Made by a program: the position numbers and the translations under genes
Notes under the pieces: model-generated
Database searches by the model: none
What the model was told of the DNA's origin: nothing
Seen by the model: only the letters and a program-made list of their open reading frames with translations
Shown here: piece by piece, positions 1 through 7,429 of the stretch
Layout of the letters: each line of letters opens with the position of its first letter
Position numbering within the stretch: position 1 is the stretch's first letter
Source: CBFHOS01 sp965657645
Lineage (GTDB): Bacteria > Pseudomonadota > Alphaproteobacteria > Puniceispirillales > Puniceispirillaceae
Assembly (NCBI GenBank): GCA_965657645.1
Contig: CBFHOS010000020.1
Span: 1-32,105 of the forward strand
Length of the DNA stretch: 32,105 bases
Direction: 5' to 3'

Positions 1-2117
1 CCACCGCCATGCGGAATGCAAAAGGTTTTATGCAGATTTAGATGGCTCACATCGGCGCCAAATTGCGGTGGTGCACAATGGCCAACCAAGGCGTTGAGAT
101 TGGCCCCATCAACATAAACCTGACCGCCCGCTTCATGGATGATGTCACAAATTTCGCTGATCGCCTCTTCAAACACACCATGCGTTGACGGATAGGTCGC
201 CATGAGGGCGGCAAGATTATCGCGGTGTTGATCGGTTTTTGCGCGTAGATCCTCTACATCAACATTGCCCTCATCATCGCATTTAACGACCACTACTTTC
301 ATCCCGCACATTGTTGCCGAGGCGGGGTTAGTGCCATGCGCCGATGATGGGATCAGACAGATGTTGCGATGGCCCTCGCCGCGAGATTGGTGGTAGCGGG
401 CAATCGCCATCAAGCCAGCAAATTCACCCTGTGAGCCAGCATTAGGCTGGAGCGATACCGCCGCATAGCCGGTCGCCGCGCATAGTAATTGCTCCAGCGA
501 GGTGATCATCTCACCATAGCCAGCCGCCTGATCGCTTGGCGCAAACGGGTGGATCTTGGCAAATTCAGGCCATGTCACGGGCATCATCTCGGCCGTTGCA
601 TTCAATTTCATCGTGCAAGAACCAAGCGGGATCATACAGCGATCTAGTGCCAGATCACGGTCGGCAAGCCCGCGCATATACCGCATCATCACGGTTTCAG
701 TCCGGTGCTTATGAAAGACCGGATGCAACATGAATTTGCTCGTGCGCAGGAGGCTTTTGGGGATCTGGGATTCAGCCTCAACAGGCGGGCTGTCAAACCC
801 AAAGGCGGCCAATAGATCGGCCAGTAATTGATCATCGCCGGTTTCATCAAAGCTCGCCGCGATAGCATTTTCCATAATCCGCAGATTAATGCCAGCCTCA
901 TGCGCCGCCGCGATTAGGGCATCGCGGTCGTCAGGGGCTTCGATAACGACCGTATCAAAAAACGTATCATGGCGGACAACACGTCCGTTGGCCCGCATTG
1001 CGGCGGCAAACCGGTTGGCCAGATTATGGGCGTGATTGGCAATGCGCGTTAGACCCTCCGGCCCGTGCCATATGCCATAAAATCCGGCCATCACCGCAAG
1101 CAGAACCTGTGCTGTACAGATGTTGGAGGTGGCCTTTTCACGGCGGATATGCTGTTCGCGTGTTTGCAAGGCGAGACGATAGGCTGGCTGGCCCGTTACG
1201 TCCTGTGACACCCCGACAAGGCGTCCGGGGATAGAGCGCTGGAGCGCGGCCTTGGTCGCGAAAAATGCGGCATGGGGACCGCCATAACCAAATGGCACCC
1301 CAAAGCGCTGGGACGAGCCAAGCACCATGTCAGCGCCCAAATGGCCCGGCGCCTCAATCATCGTCAGCGCGAGAAGGTCAGTCGCCACAATCGCCAATCC
1401 ATTGGCGGCATGAATGGCGTCAATCTCCGGCTTGATATCGCGCACATGACCGCTACTGCCCGGATAGCTGATGAGGGCGGCAAAACATCCATCAGGTAGA
1501 TCAATGCTGGCCGGTGCAATATCGATGCTCACACCAAGCGGGGCCGCGCGGGTTTTCAAAATGGCAATGGTTTGCGGATGGGTGTCGGGATCAACCCGCA
1601 AAATTGTCCCCTTGGCCCGATGCGCCCGAAACGCCATCGCCATCGCCTCGGCCGCGGCGGTTGCCTCGTCCAATAGTGAACCGTTGGAGATATCCATGCC
1701 GGTTAAATCCGTAACCATCGTCTGAAAGTTAATGATGGCTTCAAGTCGGCCTTGGGAAATCTCTGGCTGGTAGGGGGTGTAGGCGGTGTACCAAGCTGGG
1801 TTTTCCAGAACATTACGCTGGATCACCGGCGGCGTGTGGCAGTCATAATAGCCCATCCCGATCAATGATCTGTTGATCTTGTTCATTCCGGCAAGTCGGC
1901 GCAAATCGGCAAGAACTTCCGCCTCGGACAGGGCCGGATCTATCGCCATTTCATCATGTCGGCGGATCGATGCTGGGATCACCTGATCTAGCAATTCATC
2001 AACCGACCCTACATTGATCGCCGCCAACATAGTGGCAATCTCACCATTATTAGGGCCAATGTGACGGCTTTCGAAATTGGCCTGGGGCGACGAGGTATAA
2101 GGTGCTGAAGTAAACAT
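1..2117 (-). CDS. gcvP: Glycine dehydrogenase (decarboxylating), P-protein, C-terminus outside window
   Basis: P-protein of the glycine cleavage system. It decarboxylates glycine with pyridoxal phosphate and passes the aminomethyl group to the lipoyl arm of GcvH. The frame is open from ATG at 2117 to the window edge, about 705 codons, so roughly the last 250 residues of a usual 950-residue protein are missing. The N-terminus reads MFTSAPYTSSPQANFESRHI, and typical P-protein segments follow. The PLP-lysine motif NLHKTFCIPHGG is at the very edge, with the lysine (residue 697) encoded by bases 27-29. A ribosome site GGGAG sits 6 bases before the ATG. It is the last gene of the gcvT-gcvH-gcvP run, 48 bp after gcvH, and so falls under the glycine riboswitch. 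It is the single-chain form, not the split GcvPA/GcvPB form. Confidence 0.97.
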   Translation of the reverse strand, partial: MFTSAPYTSSPQANFESRHIGPNNGEIATMLAAINVGSVDELLDQVIPASIRRHDEMAIDPALSEAEVLADLRRLAGMNKINRSLIGMGYYDCHTPPVIQRNVLENPAWYTAYTPYQPEISQGRLEAIINFQTMVTDLTGMDISNGSLLDEATAAAEAMAMAFRAHRAKGTILRVDPDTHPQTIAILKTRAAPLGVSIDIAPASIDLPDGCFAALISYPGSSGHVRDIKPEIDAIHAANGLAIVATDLLALTMIEAPGHLGADMVLGSSQRFGVPFGYGGPHAAFFATKAALQRSIPGRLVGVSQDVTGQPAYRLALQTREQHIRREKATSNICTAQVLLAVMAGFYGIWHGPEGLTRIANHAHNLANRFAAAMRANGRVVRHDTFFDTVVIEAPDDRDALIAAAHEAGINLRIMENAIAASFDETGDDQLLADLLAAFGFDSPPVEAESQIPKSLLRTSKFMLHPVFHKHRTETVMMRYMRGLADRDLALDRCMIPLGSCTMKLNATAEMMPVTWPEFAKIHPFAPSDQAAGYGEMITSLEQLLCAATGYAAVSLQPNAGSQGEFAGLMAIARYHQSRGEGHRNICLIPSSAHGTNPASATMCGMKVVVVKCDDEGNVDVEDLRAKTDQHRDNLAALMATYPSTHGVFEEAISEICDIIHEAGGQVYVDGANLNALVGHCAPPQFGADVSHLNLHKTFCIPHGG

Positions 2118-2165
2118 AAATGACTCCCGAGCTTGGTATATCTGTTGTCTAAATAATGGACCTGT

Positions 2166-2528
2166 CTAGGCGATTAACGCGGCATAGGCGGCTTCATCGA
2201 GCATCTCATCAAGATCACTGCTATCGGCAATCTTCACCTTGAATAGCCAGCTATCCATCGCGGCGTCTGGGACGATAGCGCTAAGGTCATCGAGCATCGC
2301 CTCATTCACTTCGACAATCTCGCCGCCAGCGGGGCAGTAAATGTCTGACGCGGCCTTGACTGATTCAAATACGGCAACAGCATCGCCCTTGGCCACGGCC
2401 GCGCCAACAGACGGCAATTCGACAAACACGATATCGCCAAGCTGTTCGATTGCATGGGGCGAAATACCTACGGTTCCGATATCGCCTTCAAGATTGATCC
2501 ATTCATGATCTTCGGTGTAACGCAGCAT
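2166..2528 (-). CDS. gcvH: Glycine cleavage system H protein
   Basis: Lipoyl carrier of the glycine cleavage system; its swinging lipoyl-lysine shuttles the aminomethyl intermediate between P, T and L proteins in the cytosol. The 120-residue length is normal. The lipoylation motif FESVKAAS is visible, with the acceptor at Lys58. The N-terminal RYTEDHEW segment is the usual family start. A ribosome site AGAGGAG lies about 8 bases before the ATG. It lies between gcvT and gcvP on the same strand. The 88 bp separating it from gcvT contain a 16-bp-period tandem repeat, listed separately. Confidence 0.98.
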   Translation of the reverse strand: MLRYTEDHEWINLEGDIGTVGISPHAIEQLGDIVFVELPSVGAAVAKGDAVAVFESVKAASDIYCPAGGEIVEVNEAMLDDLSAIVPDAAMDSWLFKVKIADSSDLDEMLDEAAYAALIA

Positions 2529-2550
2529 TTTAGTCTCCTCTGAATTTTTG

Positions 2551-2598
2551 GTGCTGGTAATATCTAGTACTGGTAATATCCGGTACTGGGTAAGTTAT
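2551..2598. repeat. 16-bp-period tandem repeat between gcvT and gcvH
   Basis: Three head-to-tail units: gtgctggtaatatcta (2551-2566), gtactggtaatatccg (2567-2582) and a decayed third starting gtactgggtaa (2583-2598). The first two differ at three positions; the third matches for its first half. It lies in the transcribed spacer between the gcvT stop and the gcvH ribosome site. I see no dyad symmetry strong enough to call it a terminator. Confidence 0.75.
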
Positions 2599-2616
2599 GT
2601 TTTCGGATAAATCTGA

Positions 2617-3711
2617 TTATCCACGTTTGTAGCGGTGTGGAACCATCGGCAAGCTGGCCACGGTGATTGGTGTTGGTGCGCCTCTGGTTGCCGCCATTAA
2701 TTGCGTTCCGGCCACGGCCAAATGCGGCGGTACAAAGCCAAGTGCGCCGGGGGCATCGAGGGATGGGGCAAAGCCGCCGGAGCTGACATGCCCAATGTCA
2801 CGATCCTCATGCATCAAGATGGTGCCGTCACGAACGGGCCGCCCACCCACAGGCAATAGCCCGACAAGTTGGCGCTGGGGTCCGTTTTCATAATCATGCA
2901 TGATCGCCTCGGCGCCCGGAAAATCACGGGCCTCACGGCGTTTCTTTGACAGGGCAAAGCGCACCCCGCCCACAACCGGATTGATTGTCTCGTCTAGCTC
3001 GTGACCCCATAGGGGCAGGCCAGCCTCCATCCGTAATGTATCTCGTGCCCCAAGGCCAACAAGGCTAACCGCGTCAATGCTGGCAAGGGTAGCGGCAAGG
3101 GAGGCGGCATCGCTGGCGGCGAGGGATATTTCAAATCCATCCTCGCCAGTATAGCCAGAACGAGTCACAACAGTGGCAATGCCGTTAATGTCTAAATGGC
3201 GCACATCCATAAAGGTAAAACCGGCAAGATCAACGCCAAGCCGCGCTAGAACATCCTCGGCGCTCGGCCCTTGCAGAGCGAGCAAGGCTCTATCCTCATG
3301 CAGGATCATATCCACATCATCAGCAAGGTTGGCCCGAAGATGGGCAATGTCATGATCGGCACGGCCAGCATTGACGACCAGATGCAAATTGCCATCAAGC
3401 CGCGCAATCATCAAATCGTCGAGAACGCCGCCAGTCTCATTCAGGAATAGTGAATAACGCACCCGCCCCTCGGCAATCGCCCCCATATCGGTCGGGGTGA
3501 GGGTGGCCATCATCGCATCCGCACCGGCGCCGCGAAGTTCAATCTGGGCCATATGCGAGACGTCAAAAAGCCCACAGCTAGCGCGCGTGGCGAGATGTTC
3601 AGCCTTAATGCCAGCCGGATATTGAACCGGCATATCCCAGCCCGCAAAGGGGACAATACGAGCCCCATGCTCTTGGTGAAAATCGTATAGGGGGGTGCGA
3701 CGGTTTTCCAC
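2617..3711 (-). CDS. gcvT: Aminomethyltransferase, glycine cleavage T protein
   Basis: T-protein: releases ammonia from the aminomethyl-lipoyl intermediate on GcvH and transfers the one-carbon unit to tetrahydrofolate. The N-terminus RRTPLYDFHQEHGARIVPFAGWDMPVQYP carries the family signature in segments, and the GARDTLRMEAGLPLWGHEL segment and C-terminal barrel are present. I place the start at GTG 3711 (Val13 of a longer open frame that begins at GTG 3747), because GAGG lies 8 bases before it. This gives 364 residues, the usual family length, and removes an unconserved extension. Another in-frame-free ATG at 3725 belongs to a different frame. First gene of the operon, directly downstream of the tandem glycine riboswitch. 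Confidence 0.96.
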   Translation of the reverse strand: MENRRTPLYDFHQEHGARIVPFAGWDMPVQYPAGIKAEHLATRASCGLFDVSHMAQIELRGAGADAMMATLTPTDMGAIAEGRVRYSLFLNETGGVLDDLMIARLDGNLHLVVNAGRADHDIAHLRANLADDVDMILHEDRALLALQGPSAEDVLARLGVDLAGFTFMDVRHLDINGIATVVTRSGYTGEDGFEISLAASDAASLAATLASIDAVSLVGLGARDTLRMEAGLPLWGHELDETINPVVGGVRFALSKKRREARDFPGAEAIMHDYENGPQRQLVGLLPVGGRPVRDGTILMHEDRDIGHVSSGGFAPSLDAPGALGFVPPHLAVAGTQLMAATRGAPTPITVASLPMVPHRYKRG

Positions 3712-3770
3712 TTTGTAATCCTCATTTCCAGCGACAGTGAATATCACCAGCCTAAAAGACCGGTCATATC

Positions 3771-3993
3771 CCCTCTGTCACGGAACCTGAGAGATTAGCC
3801 GCAATGCCTAATGGACTGTCCAAAAGCCTTTGCGGGTGTCCCCGTCGGTGGACACTGCTGTGCCACTTTCCAGATTGCTCACATGAAGGAGTACGGATAC
3901 CTGAGAGTTTCTGGGGTTTTGCTCCTTCGGTGTCTGTACAAACGATCACAGGTACAAAATAAAAACCTGCGCCGCTTACAGAGCTCTCCCCCG
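3771..3993 (-). promoter_or_regulatory. Tandem glycine riboswitch (gcvT leader)
   Basis: Read on the minus strand, the leader opens with GGGGGAGAGCTC and has two aptamer-like units. Unit 1 contains CACCGAAGGAGCAAAACC followed by GAAACTCTCAGGTATCCG. Unit 2 contains ACCGACGGGGACACCCGC followed by AATCTCTCAGGTTCCGTGAC and closes with GACAGAGGGG. The repeated core CCGAnGGnGCAA ... CTCTCAGGT is the hallmark of the gcvT riboswitch, and tandem aptamers before gcvT-H-P are typical. In known examples glycine binding switches the cleavage operon on. I see no convincing intrinsic terminator between aptamer 2 and gcvT, so control may be at translation initiation. The edges are approximate. Confidence 0.93.
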
Positions 3994-4016
3994 TCATGTA
4001 TCGAGCGTTGAAACGT

Positions 4017-4045
4017 TAATGGGTTTAAGAGTCGAATGTAAAGAT
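4017..4045 (-). promoter_or_regulatory. Candidate sigma70-type promoter for the gcv riboswitch transcript
   Basis: On the minus strand TTTACA is followed after 17 bases by TTAACG, about 25 bases upstream of the first riboswitch helix. The -35 match is good but the -10 match is poor (3 of 6), so this is a placement guess based on position as much as sequence. Confidence 0.3.
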
Positions 4046-4093
4046 TTTTTTGAAAAGAATGAGTCTAATTGGGCCTGAAATGCTTGTAGTTTA

Positions 4094-4121
4094 GCCAAGT
4101 TGGCCCCATATCGACTATGGG
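4094..4121. promoter_or_regulatory. Two adjacent dyads upstream of pepF
   Basis: GCCAAGTTGGC (4094-4104) is a perfect 5-bp dyad around one base. CCCATA-TCGAC-TATGGG (4105-4121) is a perfect 6-bp stem with a 5-base loop, and it starts on the next base. They lie in the divergent spacer between the gcv leader and pepF. No U-run follows either arm, so operators or a leader structure are more likely than a terminator. No protein partner can be named. Confidence 0.35.
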
Positions 4122-4153
4122 CGTTACTGTAAGGCTAGTGTATGGCCGCGCCT

Positions 4154-4182
4154 CTGACGAAAGTTTAGCCATACTGTTTATT
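4154..4182 (+). promoter_or_regulatory. Candidate promoter for pepF
   Basis: CTGACG (4154-4159), a 17-base spacer, then TTTATT (4177-4182), each matching 4 of 6 consensus bases, end 35 bases before the chosen pepF start. The rest of the spacer at 3994-4217 shows only the adjacent dyads listed separately. Confidence 0.3.
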
Positions 4183-4217
4183 ATTAGATTTTGACCAATA
4201 TTTGCGCTGGAAAAACG

Positions 4218-5993
4218 ATGCCTGATAGCAGCCCTTTATGGAATTTAGACGATCTTTATGTCGGCATTGATGATGCTGAACTTCACGCTGATCTTGCCAG
4301 TTGCCGGAATGAAGCGCGGTCATTGGCGGATGAATGGCAGGATAAGTTGGCGAGCGCGGCGCCGCACCAGCTAGCCAGCATCATTGCCCAATATGAAGCC
4401 ATATTCGAACGTCTAGGCAAGGTGCAGAGCCACGCGCAATTGTTGTTTGCGGCGAATACCACCGATATGGAAATCGCCCGCCATCACCAAACGATCAACG
4501 AGGCCGGATCTGAAATCGGCGCGATGATGCTGTTTGTCGAGCTGGAGATTGCCCTTTTCAGCGAAGAGCATATGACGAGCCTCTCTGCGGATGCCGAGAT
4601 TGAAAAATGGCAACCGTGGTTGCGCCGTGTGCGGGCGATGGCCCCGTATCAGCTGAGCGCCGATATGGAACGGATGCTGGCCGAGCGGGCACCGGCCGGA
4701 CGTGGGGCTTGGGTGCGTTTGTTTGATGAAACAGCCGCATCATTACGCTTTCCCTTTAAAGGCGCCGAGGTTACCGAGGCAGAGATATTAGACGCGCTGT
4801 CCAACCCCGATGCCGAGACCAGAAAAGCGGCGGGTCAATCGCTATCCACAACATTGAAAGACAATCAGAGATTACTGTCATTGGTGCTCAATACGATTGC
4901 CAAGGATAAAGAGATTGATGACCGCTGGCGTGGGTTCAAACGGCCTGTGGCCTCGCGCAATCTGGCAAATGACGTAGATGACGAGGTTGTCGATGCGCTG
5001 GTCCATGCGGTCGATGAACGCAATGTTGATCTAACCCACCGCTATTACCAGATGAAAGCGGGCTGGATGGGCAAAAAACAGCTCGATTGGTGGGATCGTA
5101 ACGCCCCCTTGCCGGGTGATGATGACCGTAGCTTTAGCTGGGGTGAGGCCCGCCAATTGGTGCTAGATGCCTTTGCCGGATTTGACCCTGAGATGGCCAA
5201 GGTGGCCCTGCCGTTCTTTGAAAAGAACTGGATTGATGCGGCGCCGCGTGCGGGCAAATCATCGGGCGCGTTCTCGCATCCGGTAACGCCGTCTGCCCAT
5301 CCTTATATTTTGATGAATTTCTCCGGCAAGTCGCGTGACGTGATGACGCTTGCGCATGAAATGGGCCATGGTGTCCATCAATGTCTGGCGGCTGATAAGG
5401 GCTATTTGATGTCCGACACGCCGCTAACCCTTGCCGAAACGGCGTCGGTATTTGCCGAAATGCTGGCCTTTAGACAGCTGGTTGATAGCGCCGAAGATCC
5501 GGCAACACGGCGGGTGCTACTGGCCGGTAAAGTCGAGGATATGTTAAACACGGTCGTGCGCCAGATTGCCTTTCATAATTTTGAAACGCAGTTGCATGAC
5601 GCGCGCATTACCGCCGAATTAACCCCTGATGAGATTTCCGATATCTGGATGGAAACCCAGCGCGCCGCGCTTGGTCCCGGGGTTCGTATTGGTGATGATT
5701 ATCGCCCGATCTGGGGCTATGTACCGCATTTTGTGCATACGCCATTTTATGTTTATGCCTATGCCTTTGGCGATTGTCTGGTGAATGCCCTTTGGCAAAA
5801 CTATCAACAGGCAAGCCAAGCTGGCGATAAGGACGGTTTTGTTGCCCGCTATAATTATCTATTGCGGGCCGGCGGAACAGAGCGTTACGACATGGCCTTG
5901 GGGCGGTTTGATTTGGACGCCCGAAAGCCAGCCTTCTGGTCAATGGGACTGGACATGATTTCAGGGATGATTGACGAGTTGGAAAGTTTGTAA
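4218..5993 (+). CDS. pepF: Oligoendopeptidase F, M3 family zinc metallopeptidase
   Basis: Cytosolic zinc peptidase that cleaves short peptides, as in the PepF/M3B branch. With the start at ATG 4218 it has 591 residues, normal for the family. The zinc-binding motif HEMGH is at residues 380-384, and the third ligand is Glu407 in LAETASVFAEM. The C-terminal half continues as an M3 helical fold, and no signal peptide is seen. The open frame could extend to a TTG at 4191, but ATG 4218 has a weak GGA site and matches where family members begin (PLWNLDDLY). The stop is one base before the next gene's ATG, so translation of the ABC1 kinase is probably coupled. The natural substrate cannot be read from sequence. 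Confidence 0.95.
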   Translation: MPDSSPLWNLDDLYVGIDDAELHADLASCRNEARSLADEWQDKLASAAPHQLASIIAQYEAIFERLGKVQSHAQLLFAANTTDMEIARHHQTINEAGSEIGAMMLFVELEIALFSEEHMTSLSADAEIEKWQPWLRRVRAMAPYQLSADMERMLAERAPAGRGAWVRLFDETAASLRFPFKGAEVTEAEILDALSNPDAETRKAAGQSLSTTLKDNQRLLSLVLNTIAKDKEIDDRWRGFKRPVASRNLANDVDDEVVDALVHAVDERNVDLTHRYYQMKAGWMGKKQLDWWDRNAPLPGDDDRSFSWGEARQLVLDAFAGFDPEMAKVALPFFEKNWIDAAPRAGKSSGAFSHPVTPSAHPYILMNFSGKSRDVMTLAHEMGHGVHQCLAADKGYLMSDTPLTLAETASVFAEMLAFRQLVDSAEDPATRRVLLAGKVEDMLNTVVRQIAFHNFETQLHDARITAELTPDEISDIWMETQRAALGPGVRIGDDYRPIWGYVPHFVHTPFYVYAYAFGDCLVNALWQNYQQASQAGDKDGFVARYNYLLRAGGTERYDMALGRFDLDARKPAFWSMGLDMISGMIDELESL

Positions 5994-5994
5994 A

Positions 5995-7359
5995 ATGGCG
6001 GCGAATGATGAGAGTCAAGTTGGTGGCCGGTTGCGCCGCTATGCGCGTGTAACATCGACCATGGGCGGCCTCGCCGCTAGGGTTGCTGGCGAGCGTTATC
6101 TGGGGATGGAGATTGACCGGGCAAAACACGCCGCCGATCTGCGCAAAGCGCTTGGCGGGCTAAAGGGTCCGATCATGAAAGTGGCCCAGATCCTATCCAC
6201 TATTCCCGACGCCCTGCCACCGGAATATGCCGATGAACTGGCCGCCTTGCAGGCTGATGCGCCGGAAATGGGATGGCTGTTCACGCGCCGACGGATGGCG
6301 GCTGAATTGGGGTCTGATTGGCAATCTAAGCTCGGTTCCTTTTCCCGTGAGGCAGTATCTGCCGCGTCTCTGGGGCAGGTGCATAAAGCAACGGACCTTG
6401 ATGGCAATGACCTCGCGATCAAATTGCAATATCCCGATATGGCCTCGGCAATCGAGGCTGATCTGCGCCAGCTGAAACTATTGTTCGGCCTCTATGAACG
6501 CTATGATTCAGCGATCTCCACCGGCGATATTTATGATGAATTGTCAGAACGACTCCGCGAGGAACTCGATTATGAGCGCGAGGCGGTTAATCTGAAACTA
6601 TATCAGCATATGTTGCGCGATGAGCCGTCTGTATGCCTGCCTGAATATCGCCCCGAGCTATCGAGCAAGCGGTTGATGACGATGAGCTGGCTAGAAGGCA
6701 CGCGCATTATGCCGTTTCTGGAAACCCAGCCCGATCAGGAAACGCGCAACGAGATTGCCAAGAACATGTTCCGCGTCTGGTATGTGCCGTTTTATTATTA
6801 TGGCGTGATCCATGGTGATCCGCATCTTGGCAATTATGCCTTGGCGGCTGATAACCGGATTAATCTGATGGATTTCGGCTCGATCCGGCTATTCCGTCCG
6901 GCCTTTGTTGGCGGCGTTATTGACCTATATAGGGCATTGCGCGATGAGGACCGTGAATTGGCTGTTCATGCTTATGAAAGCTGGGGTTTTCATGGGTTGG
7001 ATAACGAGGCCATTGATGTGCTGAACGTCTGGGCGCGGTTTATTTATGCGCCCTTGCTGGAGGATAAAGTCCGGCCGATCCAATCTTTGCGCAACGGCAA
7101 GGCGGGGCGCGATCTGGCCCAGCAGGTTCATACCGAATTAAAGCGTATTGGTGGGATTCGTCCGCCACGCGAATTTGTCCTGATGGACCGCGCGGCGGTT
7201 GGCCTTGGCTCGGTCTTCCTGCATCTAGGCGCCGAGGTGAATTGGCATAATCTGTTCCACGAATTGATCGATGATTTCGACACCACAGCCCTAGCCGCCC
7301 GCCAACGCGAAGCGGCCAAAGTGGCGGGTATTCCCGAGGAATTGCTCGATCAAGGTTAA
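5995..7359 (+). CDS. ABC1/UbiB (AarF) family atypical kinase
   Basis: Protein-kinase-like ABC1 family protein, relatives of which (UbiB, COQ8) support ubiquinone biosynthesis. Visible landmarks in the 454 residues: the family-specific K-x-G-Q element, here KVAQ at 62-65 (Gly replaced by Ala); the Ala-rich loop SAASLGQVH; the ATP lysine in AIKLQ at Lys143; the catalytic HGDPHLGN at 273-280; and DFG with Asp293. No membrane anchor is obvious, unlike UbiB. ATG 5995 is chosen over an upstream TTG at 5971 because GGAAAG precedes it and it abuts the pepF stop. A ubiquinone link is plausible, since a COQ9 gene lies 4 kb away, but the pepF pairing gives no direct support for it. Confidence 0.9.
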   Translation: MAANDESQVGGRLRRYARVTSTMGGLAARVAGERYLGMEIDRAKHAADLRKALGGLKGPIMKVAQILSTIPDALPPEYADELAALQADAPEMGWLFTRRRMAAELGSDWQSKLGSFSREAVSAASLGQVHKATDLDGNDLAIKLQYPDMASAIEADLRQLKLLFGLYERYDSAISTGDIYDELSERLREELDYEREAVNLKLYQHMLRDEPSVCLPEYRPELSSKRLMTMSWLEGTRIMPFLETQPDQETRNEIAKNMFRVWYVPFYYYGVIHGDPHLGNYALAADNRINLMDFGSIRLFRPAFVGGVIDLYRALRDEDRELAVHAYESWGFHGLDNEAIDVLNVWARFIYAPLLEDKVRPIQSLRNGKAGRDLAQQVHTELKRIGGIRPPREFVLMDRAAVGLGSVFLHLGAEVNWHNLFHELIDDFDTTALAARQREAAKVAGIPEELLDQG

Positions 7360-7429
7360 GGCCAAACCCAAAACCTATAACCTGAGACGTTTAAGCGAAC
7401 ACGTTAAAGCTAGGGCGCTTAAGCTAAGG

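Noticed and set aside
3764..3997. Open frame of 77 codons on the minus strand upstream of gcvT
   Set aside because: It coincides with the glycine riboswitch; its bases are explained by the conserved aptamer sequence, and it has no ribosome site or known family.
5608..6129. 173-codon minus-strand frame across the pepF-kinase junction
   Set aside because: It is antisense to two well-supported genes, its composition is Arg/His/Pro-rich as expected of a shadow frame, and no domain is recognisable.
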